DNA of 34,339 nt from an uncultured Bacillota bacterium (GCA_948907985.1 CAQWMM010000021.1:1-34339); one strand, 5' to 3'. Shown: positions 6,711 through 15,352, numbered from the stretch's first letter. Notes: generated by a model from the sequence alone, not told the origin. Made by a program: numbers and translations.

Positions 6711-7661
6711 ATGCTGACGATTTATAGAACGCCGCAGTTGGGCCAGGGGGACGTCCAGCCGGCAATGCAGCAGGTGGCAACCATGCAGAAAGGGGACTGG
6801 CTTAATCTGGTTAATCCCACCCCGGAGGAAATCCGTCTGGTGAGCGAGCAAACCGGCATTGCCGAAGAATTTATCCGCTATCCCCTGGACGATGATGAGT
6901 TGGCTCGTGTGGAAACCGAGGACGGCCAAATTTTGATTATTGTGGACGTGCCGGTGATTACCGACTCGGAAGTGATTTATGATACAATGCCTTTGGGGAT
7001 TGTGCAGAATGATGATTTTTTTGTTACCATCAGCCTGAACCAGCTGGATTTATATAACAGTTTTGCCGGCGGTCGGGTTAAATCAGCCGCCACATTCAAA
7101 AAAACCCGTTTGACAATGCAGATTTTGCAAATGCAAACTAATATTTATTTGAAATTCCTGCGCGACATTAACCGCCGCTATGAAACGCTGGAGGCGCGCC
7201 TGCGCCAGAATATGAACAACGACGACCTGAACAGCCTGCTTAATTTGCAGAAAAGTCTGGTATACTTCACAACTTCGCTGCGCTCTAACGATAAAGTTAT
7301 GGAGAAACTTTTCCGCACCCGCACAATCCGTATGTATGAGGAAGACCGCGACCTGCTGGACGACGTGATTATTGAGAACAAGCAGGCGGTGGAGATGGCC
7401 GATATTTATACCACCATTTTGAAAAACTCCATGGACGCGCTGGCTTCCATATCTAACAACAACCTGAGCAAGGTTATGAATTTTCTGACGGTGATTACCC
7501 TGATGGTAACGGTGCCCACCTTTATCACCAGCTTTTTTGGTATGAACGTGCCCATGCCCTTTGCCGCCAGCCCGCTGACAACGGTGGTCGTGCTGCTGGT
7601 TTGTTTGCTGGCGATGGCGCTGTGTTATATCTTTCTGCGCAAAATGAACTCAATGAAGTGA
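6711..7661 (+). CDS. corA: CorA-family magnesium/divalent cation channel
   Basis: A 316-residue CorA-type inner-membrane channel for Mg2+ (possibly Co2+/Ni2+). The N-terminal two thirds is the soluble funnel domain with long helices. The C-terminus has two transmembrane segments, and the family signature G277-M278-N279 lies at the end of the first, followed by the short acidic-poor loop VPMPFAASP. GGAGGAG precedes ATG 6711 at good spacing. The short leader ORF with a stem upstream suggests control at the mRNA level. It probably shares a transcript with the CPBP protease gene 54 bases downstream. Confidence 0.92.
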   Translation: MLTIYRTPQLGQGDVQPAMQQVATMQKGDWLNLVNPTPEEIRLVSEQTGIAEEFIRYPLDDDELARVETEDGQILIIVDVPVITDSEVIYDTMPLGIVQNDDFFVTISLNQLDLYNSFAGGRVKSAATFKKTRLTMQILQMQTNIYLKFLRDINRRYETLEARLRQNMNNDDLNSLLNLQKSLVYFTTSLRSNDKVMEKLFRTRTIRMYEEDRDLLDDVIIENKQAVEMADIYTTILKNSMDALASISNNNLSKVMNFLTVITLMVTVPTFITSFFGMNVPMPFAASPLTTVVVLLVCLLAMALCYIFLRKMNSMK

Positions 7662-7715
7662 GTAATATAATATGAAGTAAATGATAGCCAAGATTAGGGG
7701 GAACAGTGATTTAGT

Positions 7716-8714
7716 ATGTTTGCGGAGGACAGGCAGCTGCGGCTGTTTTTGCTGCTGTTATTGGCCGGCGCGGCTTTTTCGGCCGTGCCGCTGCTAAACG
7801 GCGGCTCTGTGGCGGATTATATGCTGCACCCGGCTATGGCGGCAATGCTGGTAGCCCTGCTGACGCGCCGCCAGGACGAGCGGATGCCCCGGCTGTTTTT
7901 TGCTGCTTATCTGCTGATTGGCAGCGTTTATCTGCTGTTGGCGCTGCTAAATGTTTTTGGGCTGTTTGCAGATTTTTACAAAGACGCGGGGGCTATTTTG
8001 CCGCTTTTTTCTCTGCCATTGTGGTTCTTCCTCTGGTTCGAGAATGCGGAGCGCCGCCGGGCTTATGGCCTGCAGGGCGGACGCTGGCGGCTGTGCGCTT
8101 TAATAGCCGGTCTTTATGTGGCGCTGCTGCTGGCGCGGCTGGTGGTTTTGTCCTGCCTGGGCGAGAATGATTTTTCCCTGCCGGCTTTTTTGCGGGACGG
8201 CGCAACCTGGAGTTTTTTTCTGGTCAATCTGCCGCTGGGCTTTTGCTTTTCGCTAATCAATATCCTGGGCGAAGAATACGGCTGGCGGTATTTTTTGCAG
8301 CCAATTTTGCAGAAAAAATATGGCCTGCGCCGCGGCGTGCTGCTGGTGGGCCTAATCTGGGGCGTTTGGCACCTGCCGGTACATATTGTAAACTCACCGC
8401 AGCAATGGTATTTTCTGCTGCTTATTCAAGGCTCAACCTGTGTCGCGCTGGGTATTTTCTATGCCTGGGCCTATCTGAAAACGGACAATATCTGGCTGCC
8501 GGTTATGCTGCATTATCTGAATAACAGCCTGCTTGGCTTTGCTGAACGTACCGCGCCTGCTGATAATTCACTGCCCGCTCTTCCGGAAATGCTCTTGACC
8601 GCGCTGGTTTTGGTCGTTGTTAATCTGGTATTTTTTGGCTGGGCAATTTTTTCGCCGCGCTTTAAGGATAACAGCCGCCGTTTGCCAACCATGAACGAGC
8701 GGGCGGAGAATTAA
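7716..8714 (+). CDS. CPBP family intramembrane metalloprotease
   Basis: A 332-residue polytopic membrane protein of the CPBP (CAAX protease and bacteriocin-processing) family. The three conserved motifs are present: E186-E187-Y-G-W-R191 (EExxxR), IWGVW-H219-LP, and H266-YLN-N270. These residues are expected to form the zinc-type active site within the membrane. The N-terminal half holds additional hydrophobic helices. An AGGGGG site lies 13 bases before ATG 7716, slightly far. The substrate is unknown; family members process or protect against peptides. It ends at a clear terminator. Confidence 0.85.
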   Translation: MFAEDRQLRLFLLLLLAGAAFSAVPLLNGGSVADYMLHPAMAAMLVALLTRRQDERMPRLFFAAYLLIGSVYLLLALLNVFGLFADFYKDAGAILPLFSLPLWFFLWFENAERRRAYGLQGGRWRLCALIAGLYVALLLARLVVLSCLGENDFSLPAFLRDGATWSFFLVNLPLGFCFSLINILGEEYGWRYFLQPILQKKYGLRRGVLLVGLIWGVWHLPVHIVNSPQQWYFLLLIQGSTCVALGIFYAWAYLKTDNIWLPVMLHYLNNSLLGFAERTAPADNSLPALPEMLLTALVLVVVNLVFFGWAIFSPRFKDNSRRLPTMNERAEN

Positions 8715-8760
8715 GAGATGCAGGGGAATGGTACGCCTGCCAAAGTCTGTTTTGCAAACT

Positions 8761-8788
8761 AAAAGCGCCATGTTCTGTGGCGCTTTTT
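8761..8788. terminator. bidirectional terminator between CPBP gene and hicB
   Basis: Stem AAAAGCGCCA (8761-8770) with TGGCGCTTTT (8778-8787), 7-nt loop, flanked by T-runs on both strands. It separates two convergent units. Confidence 0.85.
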
Positions 8789-8805
8789 CTGTTGCAGCTT
8801 TATCA

Positions 8806-9174
8806 TCATTTGTAGGCCGGATAGGCGGCGTCGCTTTTGGCCAATAAATACAAGCAATACTGATTCATACTAATTCCCTCCTGTTTGGAGTGTTCCGCCA
8901 AGGAACGGTGCAGGCTTTTGGGCATTCTTAGTTTAAATTGCCCGGAATATTCCAGAGAGGCGTTGGGTTCGCTAATTGTTAAACCGTCAGCCAGGGCGGC
9001 CTCCAGCCAGGCCTGTTTGGCGTCTTCCGCATTTTTTACAGCGTCGGTTAAAGTTTCGGCGCAGGTGATACAGCCAGGCAAATCAGGAAAGGAAACAATA
9101 TAACCGCCCTCTGTTGAATCCTGCATAATTTCCATTTTATAAGGTAATTTTAGATAATCACTTAATGTTTTCAT
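8806..9174 (-). CDS. hicB: HicB-type antitoxin
   Basis: A 122-residue antitoxin. The N-terminal HicB fold carries GGYIVSFPDLPGC and the run TLTDAVKNAEDAKQAWLEAAL. The C-terminal part (FKLRMPKSLHRSLAEHSKQEGISMNQYCLYLLA, read in segments) is a ribbon-helix-helix-like DNA-binding module that would let it repress its own promoter. ATG 9174 is preceded by GAGGTG; an in-frame ATG at 9195 lies upstream but has no site. The start overlaps the end of hicA by 17 bases, so the pair is translationally coupled with toxin first. Confidence 0.92.
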   Translation of the reverse strand: MKTLSDYLKLPYKMEIMQDSTEGGYIVSFPDLPGCITCAETLTDAVKNAEDAKQAWLEAALADGLTISEPNASLEYSGQFKLRMPKSLHRSLAEHSKQEGISMNQYCLYLLAKSDAAYPAYK

Positions 9175-9415
9175 TGTTTTGCACCTCATTTTCAATAACT
9201 TGCTTTACCATTTTAACGTATGCTAGTTTTATTGGTTCATGTTTTGGTATCGTTATTGGCGAACAGCCTTTTTTGCGGAAGGTATAGTGGCTGCTGCCAC
9301 ATTTTGGCGTATACATCTTATAACCATAACTGATAAGTATTTTTTTTAACTCTGCAAAGCGTACATCTTTTGATAATGAAGTTATTCTTTGCAGGAGTTT
9401 ATCCCATGTAGACAT
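9158..9415 (-). CDS. hicA: HicA-type toxin (mRNA interferase)
   Basis: An 85-residue HicA. The catalytic histidine is H43 in GSSHYTFRKKG, followed by the conserved PITIPKHEPIK segment. HicA proteins fold like a double-stranded RNA-binding domain and cut mRNA; HicB blocks the active site. The N-terminal WDKLL...LSKDVRFAEL extension is typical of the clostridial branch. AGGAGG lies 8 bases before ATG 9415. The gene pair lies between the CPBP gene and spoIIE, transcribed away from spoIIE. Confidence 0.92.
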   Translation of the reverse strand: MSTWDKLLQRITSLSKDVRFAELKKILISYGYKMYTPKCGSSHYTFRKKGCSPITIPKHEPIKLAYVKMVKQVIENEVQNNENIK

Positions 9416-9435
9416 TATATTATCCTCCTATTTAT

Positions 9436-9464
9436 ATTATACATGGTGTTATATATGGTGTCAA
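9436..9464 (-). promoter_or_regulatory. consensus hicAB promoter with overlapping operator repeats
   Basis: Minus strand TTGACA (9459-9464) and TATAAT (9436-9441), spacing 17 bp: a perfect sigma-A match. Two direct repeats, TACATGGTGT (9440-9449) and TATATGGTGT (9452-9461) on the plus strand, 12 bp apart, fill the spacer. They are the likely operator for the HicB DNA-binding domain. Confidence 0.85.
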
Positions 9465-9499
9465 TACACGACCTGTATATAAGTTGCTGAAACAGGTGG

Positions 9500-9561
9500 A
9501 TTATGCCGCATAATGCTGTATGAAAGCCAAAAGAGGCGATGAAAAGGCGGCATTAGCCGCC
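9500..9561. promoter_or_regulatory. two perfect palindromes between hicAB and spoIIE
   Basis: ATTATGC-C-GCATAAT (9500-9514) and GGCGGC-ATTA-GCCGCC (9546-9561) lie in the divergent spacer. The first looks like a repressor site; the second could also form an RNA hairpin. Neither is assigned to a known regulator. Confidence 0.4.
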
Positions 9562-9576
9562 CGGTTGCGACACGTT

Positions 9577-9604
9577 TTGCCGCCGCCAGCGTTTATACTA
9601 TAAG
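9577..9604 (+). promoter_or_regulatory. candidate spoIIE promoter
   Basis: TTGCCG (9577-9582) and TATAAG (9599-9604) with 16-bp spacing; TATACT at 9594-9599 is an alternative -10. The sequence TGCGACA at 9566-9572 is one base from the reverse complement of the Spo0A box (TGNCGAA). In Bacillus, spoIIE is driven by sigma-A with Spo0A, so this fits, but the matches are imperfect. Confidence 0.35.
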
Positions 9605-9646
9605 CAGAGCATTATAGTTTAGACGTTTGGACGGAGGGTGATTTTG

Positions 9647-12127
9647 ATGGCCATGGATTGCAAACCGCAGGTTTCGCCTTTCAGGCGGAAAGAGGCGGAA
9701 AATGAACCGCAGGCCAAACCCGGAGGCAAACTTTGGGGGCGGAAAGACAAGGCGGAAACCGAGGGGCCGGAGCGCCATGTTTGGCAAAAGGAATTTTGGG
9801 GACAAAGCCTGCATTGGCCGGATGTGGGTGTGATTGATATTTTTTGTCTGGCGGCGGGCGTGCTGTTGGGCAAGGCCGCGGTTTTGGGCGGGCTTTATCC
9901 GTTTGGTATTGCTTTTGCGGTGGCGGCGGTGGTTTGCTATTGCCACTTCGCGCCGTTTTTGCTGCTGGCGGTGCTGGCGGGCAGTTTGCTGGCTCTGGGC
10001 AAGGGGGCCTGGATTTATCTGGTGGCCTGCACTTTGGCGGCCCTGGTTTTATACCTGCGCCCGCGCGACGAAAAGCGGGATTGGTTCGCCGCGCCGCTGG
10101 TCTGCGCTGCCGCGCTGATTGCTCTGCGTTCTCTGGGGCTTTTGCTGGCGGACGAGCTTTTGCCTTATAACCTGCTGCTGGTTTGCTTTGAGGGCGCTTT
10201 TGCCGCCGGGCTTTCGCTGGTGCTGATGATTGCTCTGCGCATTTTGCAGGAGATTGAGGACATTAAGAGCCTTTCGGCGGACGAACTGGTCTGCCTGTTT
10301 GTGTTGTTTTTGGGCTGTATCTGCGGCTTTGGCGAGCTTAACCTGGGCGGCCTGCAAATCCGGGATGTGATTAGCCGCCTGTTGGTGCTGCTGGCCGGGC
10401 TTTGGGGCGGCGCCGGCGCAGGGGCGGGCGTGGGCGCGCTGATGGGAATTTTGCCCAGTTTGGATCAAACCGTTTCGATCGCTACGATTGGCATTTATGC
10501 TTTTGCCGGCCTGCTGGCAGGGGCCTTTAAGGGCTTTGCCCGGTTGGGCGTGTCTTTGGGCTTTTTGTTGGGCAACGTGATGCTGGGTGTTTATATTATG
10601 GAGGCGCAGCAAATCCAGGGCCACCTGCTGGCCAGCTTTGTGGCGGTGGGGCTGTTGTTTTTGCTGCCGGCCAGCCTGCTGAAGCGGGGTGAAAAACTGT
10701 TTGTTGGCGTATCAATGCGGAATGCGGAGGACGAAAACAACAAGCGGCGTTTGCGCTTTTCGGCCAGGCGGCTGCAAAACGTGGCCGGTTTTTTCCGCGA
10801 TCTGGCCAATGGCTGCCGGGCGGTGGGCGCGTCGGATAAGCGCAGTGAAGAGCAGGAGCGCAATGTGGAAATGGTGCTTAATCATCTCTGCGGGCAGGTC
10901 TGCAACCGCTGCTCCATACATAATTTATGCTGGTCGGTGGATGTGGAGGACACCTACCGCGGGGTTATGGGGCTGTTTAGCGTGGCCGAACAGAAAGGTT
11001 TTGCCGACGTTAAGGATGTGCCGGATAATTTTGCCCGGCGCTGCCCGCATTTGCGCGAGCTGGTGGCGACAATCAACTGCCTTTATGAATTATACTGCCA
11101 GAACAATTATTGGCAGCTGCAACAGGCCAGCAACCGGCTTTTTCTGGCCGGGCAGCTGGAGGGCACGGCCGAGGTTATGGACAAGCTGGCCGGTGAAATG
11201 CTGGACAGCGGCGGAGATTTGAATTATATGGAAAAGGCGCTGGCACGGCGGCTGGCTAAACAGGGTTTATCCGTCAGCGGCGTGCAGATAACCCATCTGG
11301 GTGAAAAAAATCTGGACTTTTGGGTGAATATGGAAGACTGCCCCGGCGAGGTGGCCTGCCGGGATTTGGCGGCCCGAGAGGTCAGCCGGGTTTTGCAAAA
11401 GAAGTTTCGCACCCAGGAAGTCAGCTGCGGCCACGGTGGCTGCGACGGCGTGGGCTGTTGTTTCCATATGCTGCGCGAGGGGGCTAATATGCTGTTTGTG
11501 GGCAAGGCCCAGCTGGCTAAAGAGGGCAATCCGGTTTGCGGCGATTCCGGCGACAGCGTTACTCTGGGCGAGGGGCGGCAGCTTTTGATGATCAGCGACG
11601 GCATGGGCGCGGGCATTCCGGCGGCGATGAAATCCGGCAGTGCGGTTAATATGCTGACGCACCTGCTGGAAGTCGGCTTTGACCGCTACACTGCGGTGGA
11701 TACCGTGAACACTGTTTTGCTGCTGCAAGGCGGTGAAGAAGCTTTTGTTACGCTGGATATGTGTATTATCGACCGCTATGACAACAGCGCCGAATTTATC
11801 AAAACCGGAGCCGCTCCCAGCTTTATCAAGCGCGCCGGTAAGGTGCAGGTGATAAAAAACGCCTCTTTACCGGTGGGAATGCTGCAAACTGTGGACAAGG
11901 CTATTTTTAACGCCAAGCTGGAGGCCGGGGACATGGTGATTATGGCCAGCGACGGCCTGCTGGACGCGGACAGCCAGACGGATTTGGACTGGCTGATTGG
12001 TCTTTTGGAGGATAACAGCATTGAGGACGCCCAGGTGATGGCCGAGTTTCTGTTGGGTAAGGCGGTGGCGCTTTCCGGCGGCCGCTTAAAAGATGATATT
12101 ACCGTTTTGGTGGCTAAGGTGGCATAA
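9647..12127 (+). CDS. spoIIE: stage II sporulation protein E, PP2C-type phosphatase
   Basis: An 826-residue membrane phosphatase. In sporulation it dephosphorylates SpoIIAA to release sigma-F in the forespore and joins FtsZ at the polar septum. Residues about 45-350 hold some ten hydrophobic segments; a cysteine cluster (CGQVCNRC...CW) lies near 414-430. The C-terminal 250 residues are the PP2C domain, with metal-ligand motifs ISDGMGAG near 647 and MASDGLLD near 765. The frame opens at GTG 9638, but ATG 9647 sits 6 bases after GGAGGGTG and is preferred. It is followed by a terminator and then tilS, as in other Firmicutes. Full length indicates working sporulation control. Confidence 0.96.
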   Translation: MAMDCKPQVSPFRRKEAENEPQAKPGGKLWGRKDKAETEGPERHVWQKEFWGQSLHWPDVGVIDIFCLAAGVLLGKAAVLGGLYPFGIAFAVAAVVCYCHFAPFLLLAVLAGSLLALGKGAWIYLVACTLAALVLYLRPRDEKRDWFAAPLVCAAALIALRSLGLLLADELLPYNLLLVCFEGAFAAGLSLVLMIALRILQEIEDIKSLSADELVCLFVLFLGCICGFGELNLGGLQIRDVISRLLVLLAGLWGGAGAGAGVGALMGILPSLDQTVSIATIGIYAFAGLLAGAFKGFARLGVSLGFLLGNVMLGVYIMEAQQIQGHLLASFVAVGLLFLLPASLLKRGEKLFVGVSMRNAEDENNKRRLRFSARRLQNVAGFFRDLANGCRAVGASDKRSEEQERNVEMVLNHLCGQVCNRCSIHNLCWSVDVEDTYRGVMGLFSVAEQKGFADVKDVPDNFARRCPHLRELVATINCLYELYCQNNYWQLQQASNRLFLAGQLEGTAEVMDKLAGEMLDSGGDLNYMEKALARRLAKQGLSVSGVQITHLGEKNLDFWVNMEDCPGEVACRDLAAREVSRVLQKKFRTQEVSCGHGGCDGVGCCFHMLREGANMLFVGKAQLAKEGNPVCGDSGDSVTLGEGRQLLMISDGMGAGIPAAMKSGSAVNMLTHLLEVGFDRYTAVDTVNTVLLLQGGEEAFVTLDMCIIDRYDNSAEFIKTGAAPSFIKRAGKVQVIKNASLPVGMLQTVDKAIFNAKLEAGDMVIMASDGLLDADSQTDLDWLIGLLEDNSIEDAQVMAEFLLGKAVALSGGRLKDDITVLVAKVA

Positions 12128-12151
12128 TGCTTACTTTATTAAAAAAAATTA

Positions 12152-12187
12152 AAAAGGTTCCTGCTGGTTTGGGCAGGAACTTTTTTA
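12152..12187 (+). terminator. terminator after spoIIE
   Basis: GTTCCTGC (12157-12164) pairs with GCAGGAAC (12173-12180), with an A-rich run before and six T's after. Confidence 0.85.
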
Positions 12188-12251
12188 TATAGTAAAAAGA
12201 GGGTTTTTATTAAACATATCGAATAAAGCATAGGTATATATTAATTTTAGC

Positions 12252-13280
12252 GTGGTGTGTGTTGTGCCCATTTTGCAGCGCTTAAAAGAAAATTTGCAGG
12301 AATATTTACCGGGTGGCGCCCGGCCAATGCTGGTGGCAGCTTTTTCCGGTGGGCGGGATTCGGTGGCGTTGCTGTATGGTTTGCGGCGGCTGCAAACTGA
12401 TTTGGATTTTGCTTTGCTGGCGGCGCATTTTAATCATGGACTGAGGGGTGTGGAATCGGACGGCGACGAGCAATTCTGTCGGGATTTTTGCCAAAGGCTG
12501 GGCGTTGAGCTGGTTTGCGGCAGGGCGGCGGATTTGGCGGGCAAGGGCGAAAACGCGGCCCGAGATAGCCGCTATGCTTGGCTGCGGCAGGTCTGTGCGG
12601 AACAGGCGGCTGAGGGTTATCGTCCGGTTTGGCTGGTTTGCGCGCATCATCAGGATGATCAGGCGGAAACGGTACTGCTCCATTTGCTGCGCGGCAGCGG
12701 TACGGCCGGGCTGGCGGCTATGCGCCGGCGCAACGGCCAGATTCTGCGGCCCCTGTTAAACGTCAGCCGGCGGGAGATTAACGCTTATCTGGCGGAAAAT
12801 GGTCTGGCCTGGCGGGAGGATTCCAGCAATGCAGGTCTGGATTATACCCGCAACCGGCTGCGCAATCGGCTTGGCCCGCTTTTGCAGCAGCTTAACCCCA
12901 ACTGGAGCGCGGCCCTGGCGCAGACGGCGGAAATTGCCGCGGCAGAGCAGGATTTTCTGGCGGAATGTGTGCGGCGGAAGATGCGGCAGGCAACGGTGGA
13001 CCCGGAACAGGGCGCGGCTTATTTGTGGCAGGATTGGCAGAAAGAGCCTTTGGCCATGCGCCGGCTTCTGGTGCGCGCGCTTTGGCAGGCGGCTGCGCAA
13101 AGCCCGGTCTGCGCTTTGAGTTTTGAGCATACCGAGGCGGTGCTTAACCTGCCCCTGCATAGAACTATTCATTTGCCGGGCGGCGTGGCGGTGGTTAAAA
13201 ACCACGGCTGGTTAAGGTTCTTGCGCCTTTCCGATGAAGAAATGCAGCGGCGGCGCGCCAAAAGCGGCGGCAAAAAATAA
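12252..13280 (+). CDS. tilS: tRNA(Ile)-lysidine synthetase, short form
   Basis: A 342-residue enzyme that converts C34 of the CAU-anticodon tRNA-Ile to lysidine so that AUA is read as isoleucine. The N-terminal P-loop is AAFSGGRDSVALL, followed by HFNHGLRG and HHQDDQAETVLLHLLRGSGTAGL (read in segments), all TilS signatures. It is shorter than Bacillus TilS (about 470 residues): it stops after the LPGGVAVV...GWLRF segment and lacks the usual C-terminal domain. Short forms exist elsewhere, but the RM cassette begins about 50 bases downstream, so truncation is possible. No ribosome binding site is clear: GTG 12252, GTG 12264 and TTG 12270 are all possible starts. Confidence 0.9.
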   Translation: MVCVVPILQRLKENLQEYLPGGARPMLVAAFSGGRDSVALLYGLRRLQTDLDFALLAAHFNHGLRGVESDGDEQFCRDFCQRLGVELVCGRAADLAGKGENAARDSRYAWLRQVCAEQAAEGYRPVWLVCAHHQDDQAETVLLHLLRGSGTAGLAAMRRRNGQILRPLLNVSRREINAYLAENGLAWREDSSNAGLDYTRNRLRNRLGPLLQQLNPNWSAALAQTAEIAAAEQDFLAECVRRKMRQATVDPEQGAAYLWQDWQKEPLAMRRLLVRALWQAAAQSPVCALSFEHTEAVLNLPLHRTIHLPGGVAVVKNHGWLRFLRLSDEEMQRRRAKSGGKK

Positions 13281-13333
13281 CATAGATTCAAAAGCTTTTT
13301 GTTTATTTATAGTTTATATAAGTAGATTAAAAT

Positions 13334-13349
13334 TATTTTGAGATTTTAT
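13334..13349 (+). repeat. left 16-bp direct repeat of the RM cassette
   Basis: TATTTTGAGATTTTAT, identical to 15337-15352. Bases just before it (TAAAAT, with one extra T) also resemble the right copy. It lies between tilS and the restriction gene, just left of the latter's start. Confidence 0.7.
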
Positions 13350-13370
13350 ATATGGGAGAAATTTTTTGTT

Positions 13371-14171
13371 ATGAATTTTTGGACGCAGTTAAGCGTAGCG
13401 TTGGCCCAGCAAGGTAATTATTTGGATGAACTCTATAAGGTTTATCCAATCGCCCAAAATTCAAGAAGAGAAATCACTAAAGAAGAAGAAATAAAAATTA
13501 GAAATGCCTATGCAACAAAAAATAAAACGGAATTAGTAAAGCTATTACTCAAAATGGAGCGGTTTCCGATCAAGGATTCTTATGTGGCGTTTTTGAAGCG
13601 TGATAGCGGCGCGATAGATAAAAATCCGCAAGCTGTTAACAGAATTGCCGACATATTATTTCAAATGGGGATTGAACAGATCCTCGAAAAATGCACGGAG
13701 CCGAAAGAAACTAACCGGCAAATTGGCCCAATGTTTAAGCGCTGGGTAGATCAGGGAACTCTTGGCGCGCCGATAACCCGTGATGAGAATACGTTTTTAA
13801 ACAGCCAAACGAATTGTGTTTTTAATGGTTCTGATTTGGCTATGAAGAATTTTGCAAAAAAATATTTGGGATTTAACCGCGAAAAAGGCATAGATTTTCT
13901 GGCAAAATTTAACGGTAAATATGTTATAGCTGAGGCGAAATTTATCACAGATTTTGGCGGCCATCAGAACGCCCAGTTTGACGACGCTGTCAGAACGATG
14001 CAGTCTTCTTTTGAAAGTAAAATTGTTTCGGAAGAGATTGTTCCCGTTTCCATAATGGATGGAGTTTTGTATATACGAGGTTATCATAAAATGTACAGAT
14101 ATTTAGAAGATCATCCCGAGCAAATTATCATATCCGCATTATTGTTGTGTGATTTTTTATATTCATTATAA
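13371..14171 (+). CDS. probable type II restriction endonuclease
   Basis: A 266-residue protein with a PD-(D/E)XK nuclease core: D175 in KGIDFLAKF, then E188-A-K190 in YVIAEAKFITDFGGHQ. The D-x(12)-ExK arrangement and the GGHQNAQFDDA segment after it are typical of restriction enzymes. It lies 13 bases upstream of a DNA methyltransferase gene on the same strand. I prefer ATG 13371, with GGGAGA upstream, over a TTG at 13338 that falls inside the direct repeat. The recognition sequence cannot be read from the protein. Base composition is markedly AT-rich compared with tilS and ftsH, which suggests transfer. Confidence 0.8.
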   Translation: MNFWTQLSVALAQQGNYLDELYKVYPIAQNSRREITKEEEIKIRNAYATKNKTELVKLLLKMERFPIKDSYVAFLKRDSGAIDKNPQAVNRIADILFQMGIEQILEKCTEPKETNRQIGPMFKRWVDQGTLGAPITRDENTFLNSQTNCVFNGSDLAMKNFAKKYLGFNREKGIDFLAKFNGKYVIAEAKFITDFGGHQNAQFDDAVRTMQSSFESKIVSEEIVPVSIMDGVLYIRGYHKMYRYLEDHPEQIIISALLLCDFLYSL

Positions 14172-14184
14172 ATAAGGTAAAAAA

Positions 14185-15300
14185 ATGGATTTAACATTTG
14201 ACAATAAGTTAGATGAGCAGGAAATATTAGCGAAAGCCGGCAGGATAAGAAAAAGTTTTCATTATGTCGATATTCCCGCTGATTGCTCTATCCTGTTCAA
14301 GGGTGATAATTTTAAAGCCTTGGCGTTATTATTGGAAAAATATCAACACAAAATTGACCTGGTATATATTGACCCGCCCTTTAACACGGAGCAGAATTTT
14401 TATATTTCGGCTGACGGGCGCGCAAATACGATAAGCAGCTCCAAAGAAGAAGCCGTTGCCTATTCCGATAAGATGAGCACTGATGATTATCTGGAATTTA
14501 TCCGGGAAAGACTAATATTGATCAGAGAGTTACTTTCTGACGTTGGTTCGATATATTTACATATTGATTATAAAATTGGTCATTATGTAAAAATTATTAT
14601 GGATGAAATATTTGGCCGGGAAAATTTTAAAAATGACATTGCCAGAATTAAATCCAATCCCAAGAACTTTTATCGAAAGGCTTATGGCAATATTAAAGAT
14701 ATGATACTTTTTTATGCCAAAAATTATAAGAAAAATATTTGGAACGACATCAAAATTCCTTTAGAAGCGGCAGAAACAGCAGAAAGATTTAATAAAATAG
14801 ATGAGGACGGCAGAAGATATACCACAATACCCCTGCACGCGCCGGGCGAAACTAAAGACGGCCCAACCGGCAAACCCTGGCGGAATCTGCCCGTTCCGCC
14901 GGGCCGGCATTGGCGAACCAATCCGGAAGAATTTGATAGATTGGACGCGGCAGGACTTATCGAATGGTCTTCAACCGGCAATCCCAGGATAAAAAAGTAT
15001 GCGGATGAACATAAAGGAAAAAAGGTGCAAGATATTTGGAGGTTCAAAGATCCGCAAAATCCTCGGTATCCAACCCAAAAAAATGCTGAAATGCTAAAGC
15101 AAATTATTGAACAGTCCTCAAAAAAAAATAGTATTGTTTTGGATTGCTTTGCCGGTTCTGGCTCAACTTTAACGGTAGCCAATGCTTTGGGACGAAAATG
15201 GATTGGCGTAGATTGCTCGGAAGCCGCGATAGAGATAATTAGAAAAAACAGCCTTGCTTCTTATGCTTATATAGATTTGGCGGGCATTGCGGCCGACTAA
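14185..15300 (+). CDS. DNA methyltransferase, beta-class amino-MTase (N6-adenine or N4-cytosine)
   Basis: A 371-residue methyltransferase that would protect host DNA from the adjacent nuclease. Catalytic motif IV, D63-P-P-F66 in LVYIDPPFNTEQNFY, comes first; the AdoMet-binding motif I, F322-A-G-S-G326, comes near the C-terminus, followed by GRKWIGVDCSE. That order defines the beta class, shared with type III Mod and several type II enzymes. The middle (about 140-290) is the target recognition region. The ribosome binding site is weak (AAGG). AT-rich like its partner. The two genes form a compact RM cassette. Confidence 0.9.
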   Translation: MDLTFDNKLDEQEILAKAGRIRKSFHYVDIPADCSILFKGDNFKALALLLEKYQHKIDLVYIDPPFNTEQNFYISADGRANTISSSKEEAVAYSDKMSTDDYLEFIRERLILIRELLSDVGSIYLHIDYKIGHYVKIIMDEIFGRENFKNDIARIKSNPKNFYRKAYGNIKDMILFYAKNYKKNIWNDIKIPLEAAETAERFNKIDEDGRRYTTIPLHAPGETKDGPTGKPWRNLPVPPGRHWRTNPEEFDRLDAAGLIEWSSTGNPRIKKYADEHKGKKVQDIWRFKDPQNPRYPTQKNAEMLKQIIEQSSKKNSIVLDCFAGSGSTLTVANALGRKWIGVDCSEAAIEIIRKNSLASYAYIDLAGIAAD

Positions 15301-15336
15301 GATATTCTTGGTGAAGGTAATCTGGGTCTGGTAAAA

Positions 15337-15352
15337 TATTTTGAGATTTTAT
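15337..15352 (+). repeat. right 16-bp direct repeat of the RM cassette
   Basis: Exact copy of 13334-13349, lying 36 bases after the methyltransferase stop and 32 bases before the ftsH -35. The two copies bracket both RM genes and no others. Confidence 0.7.
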
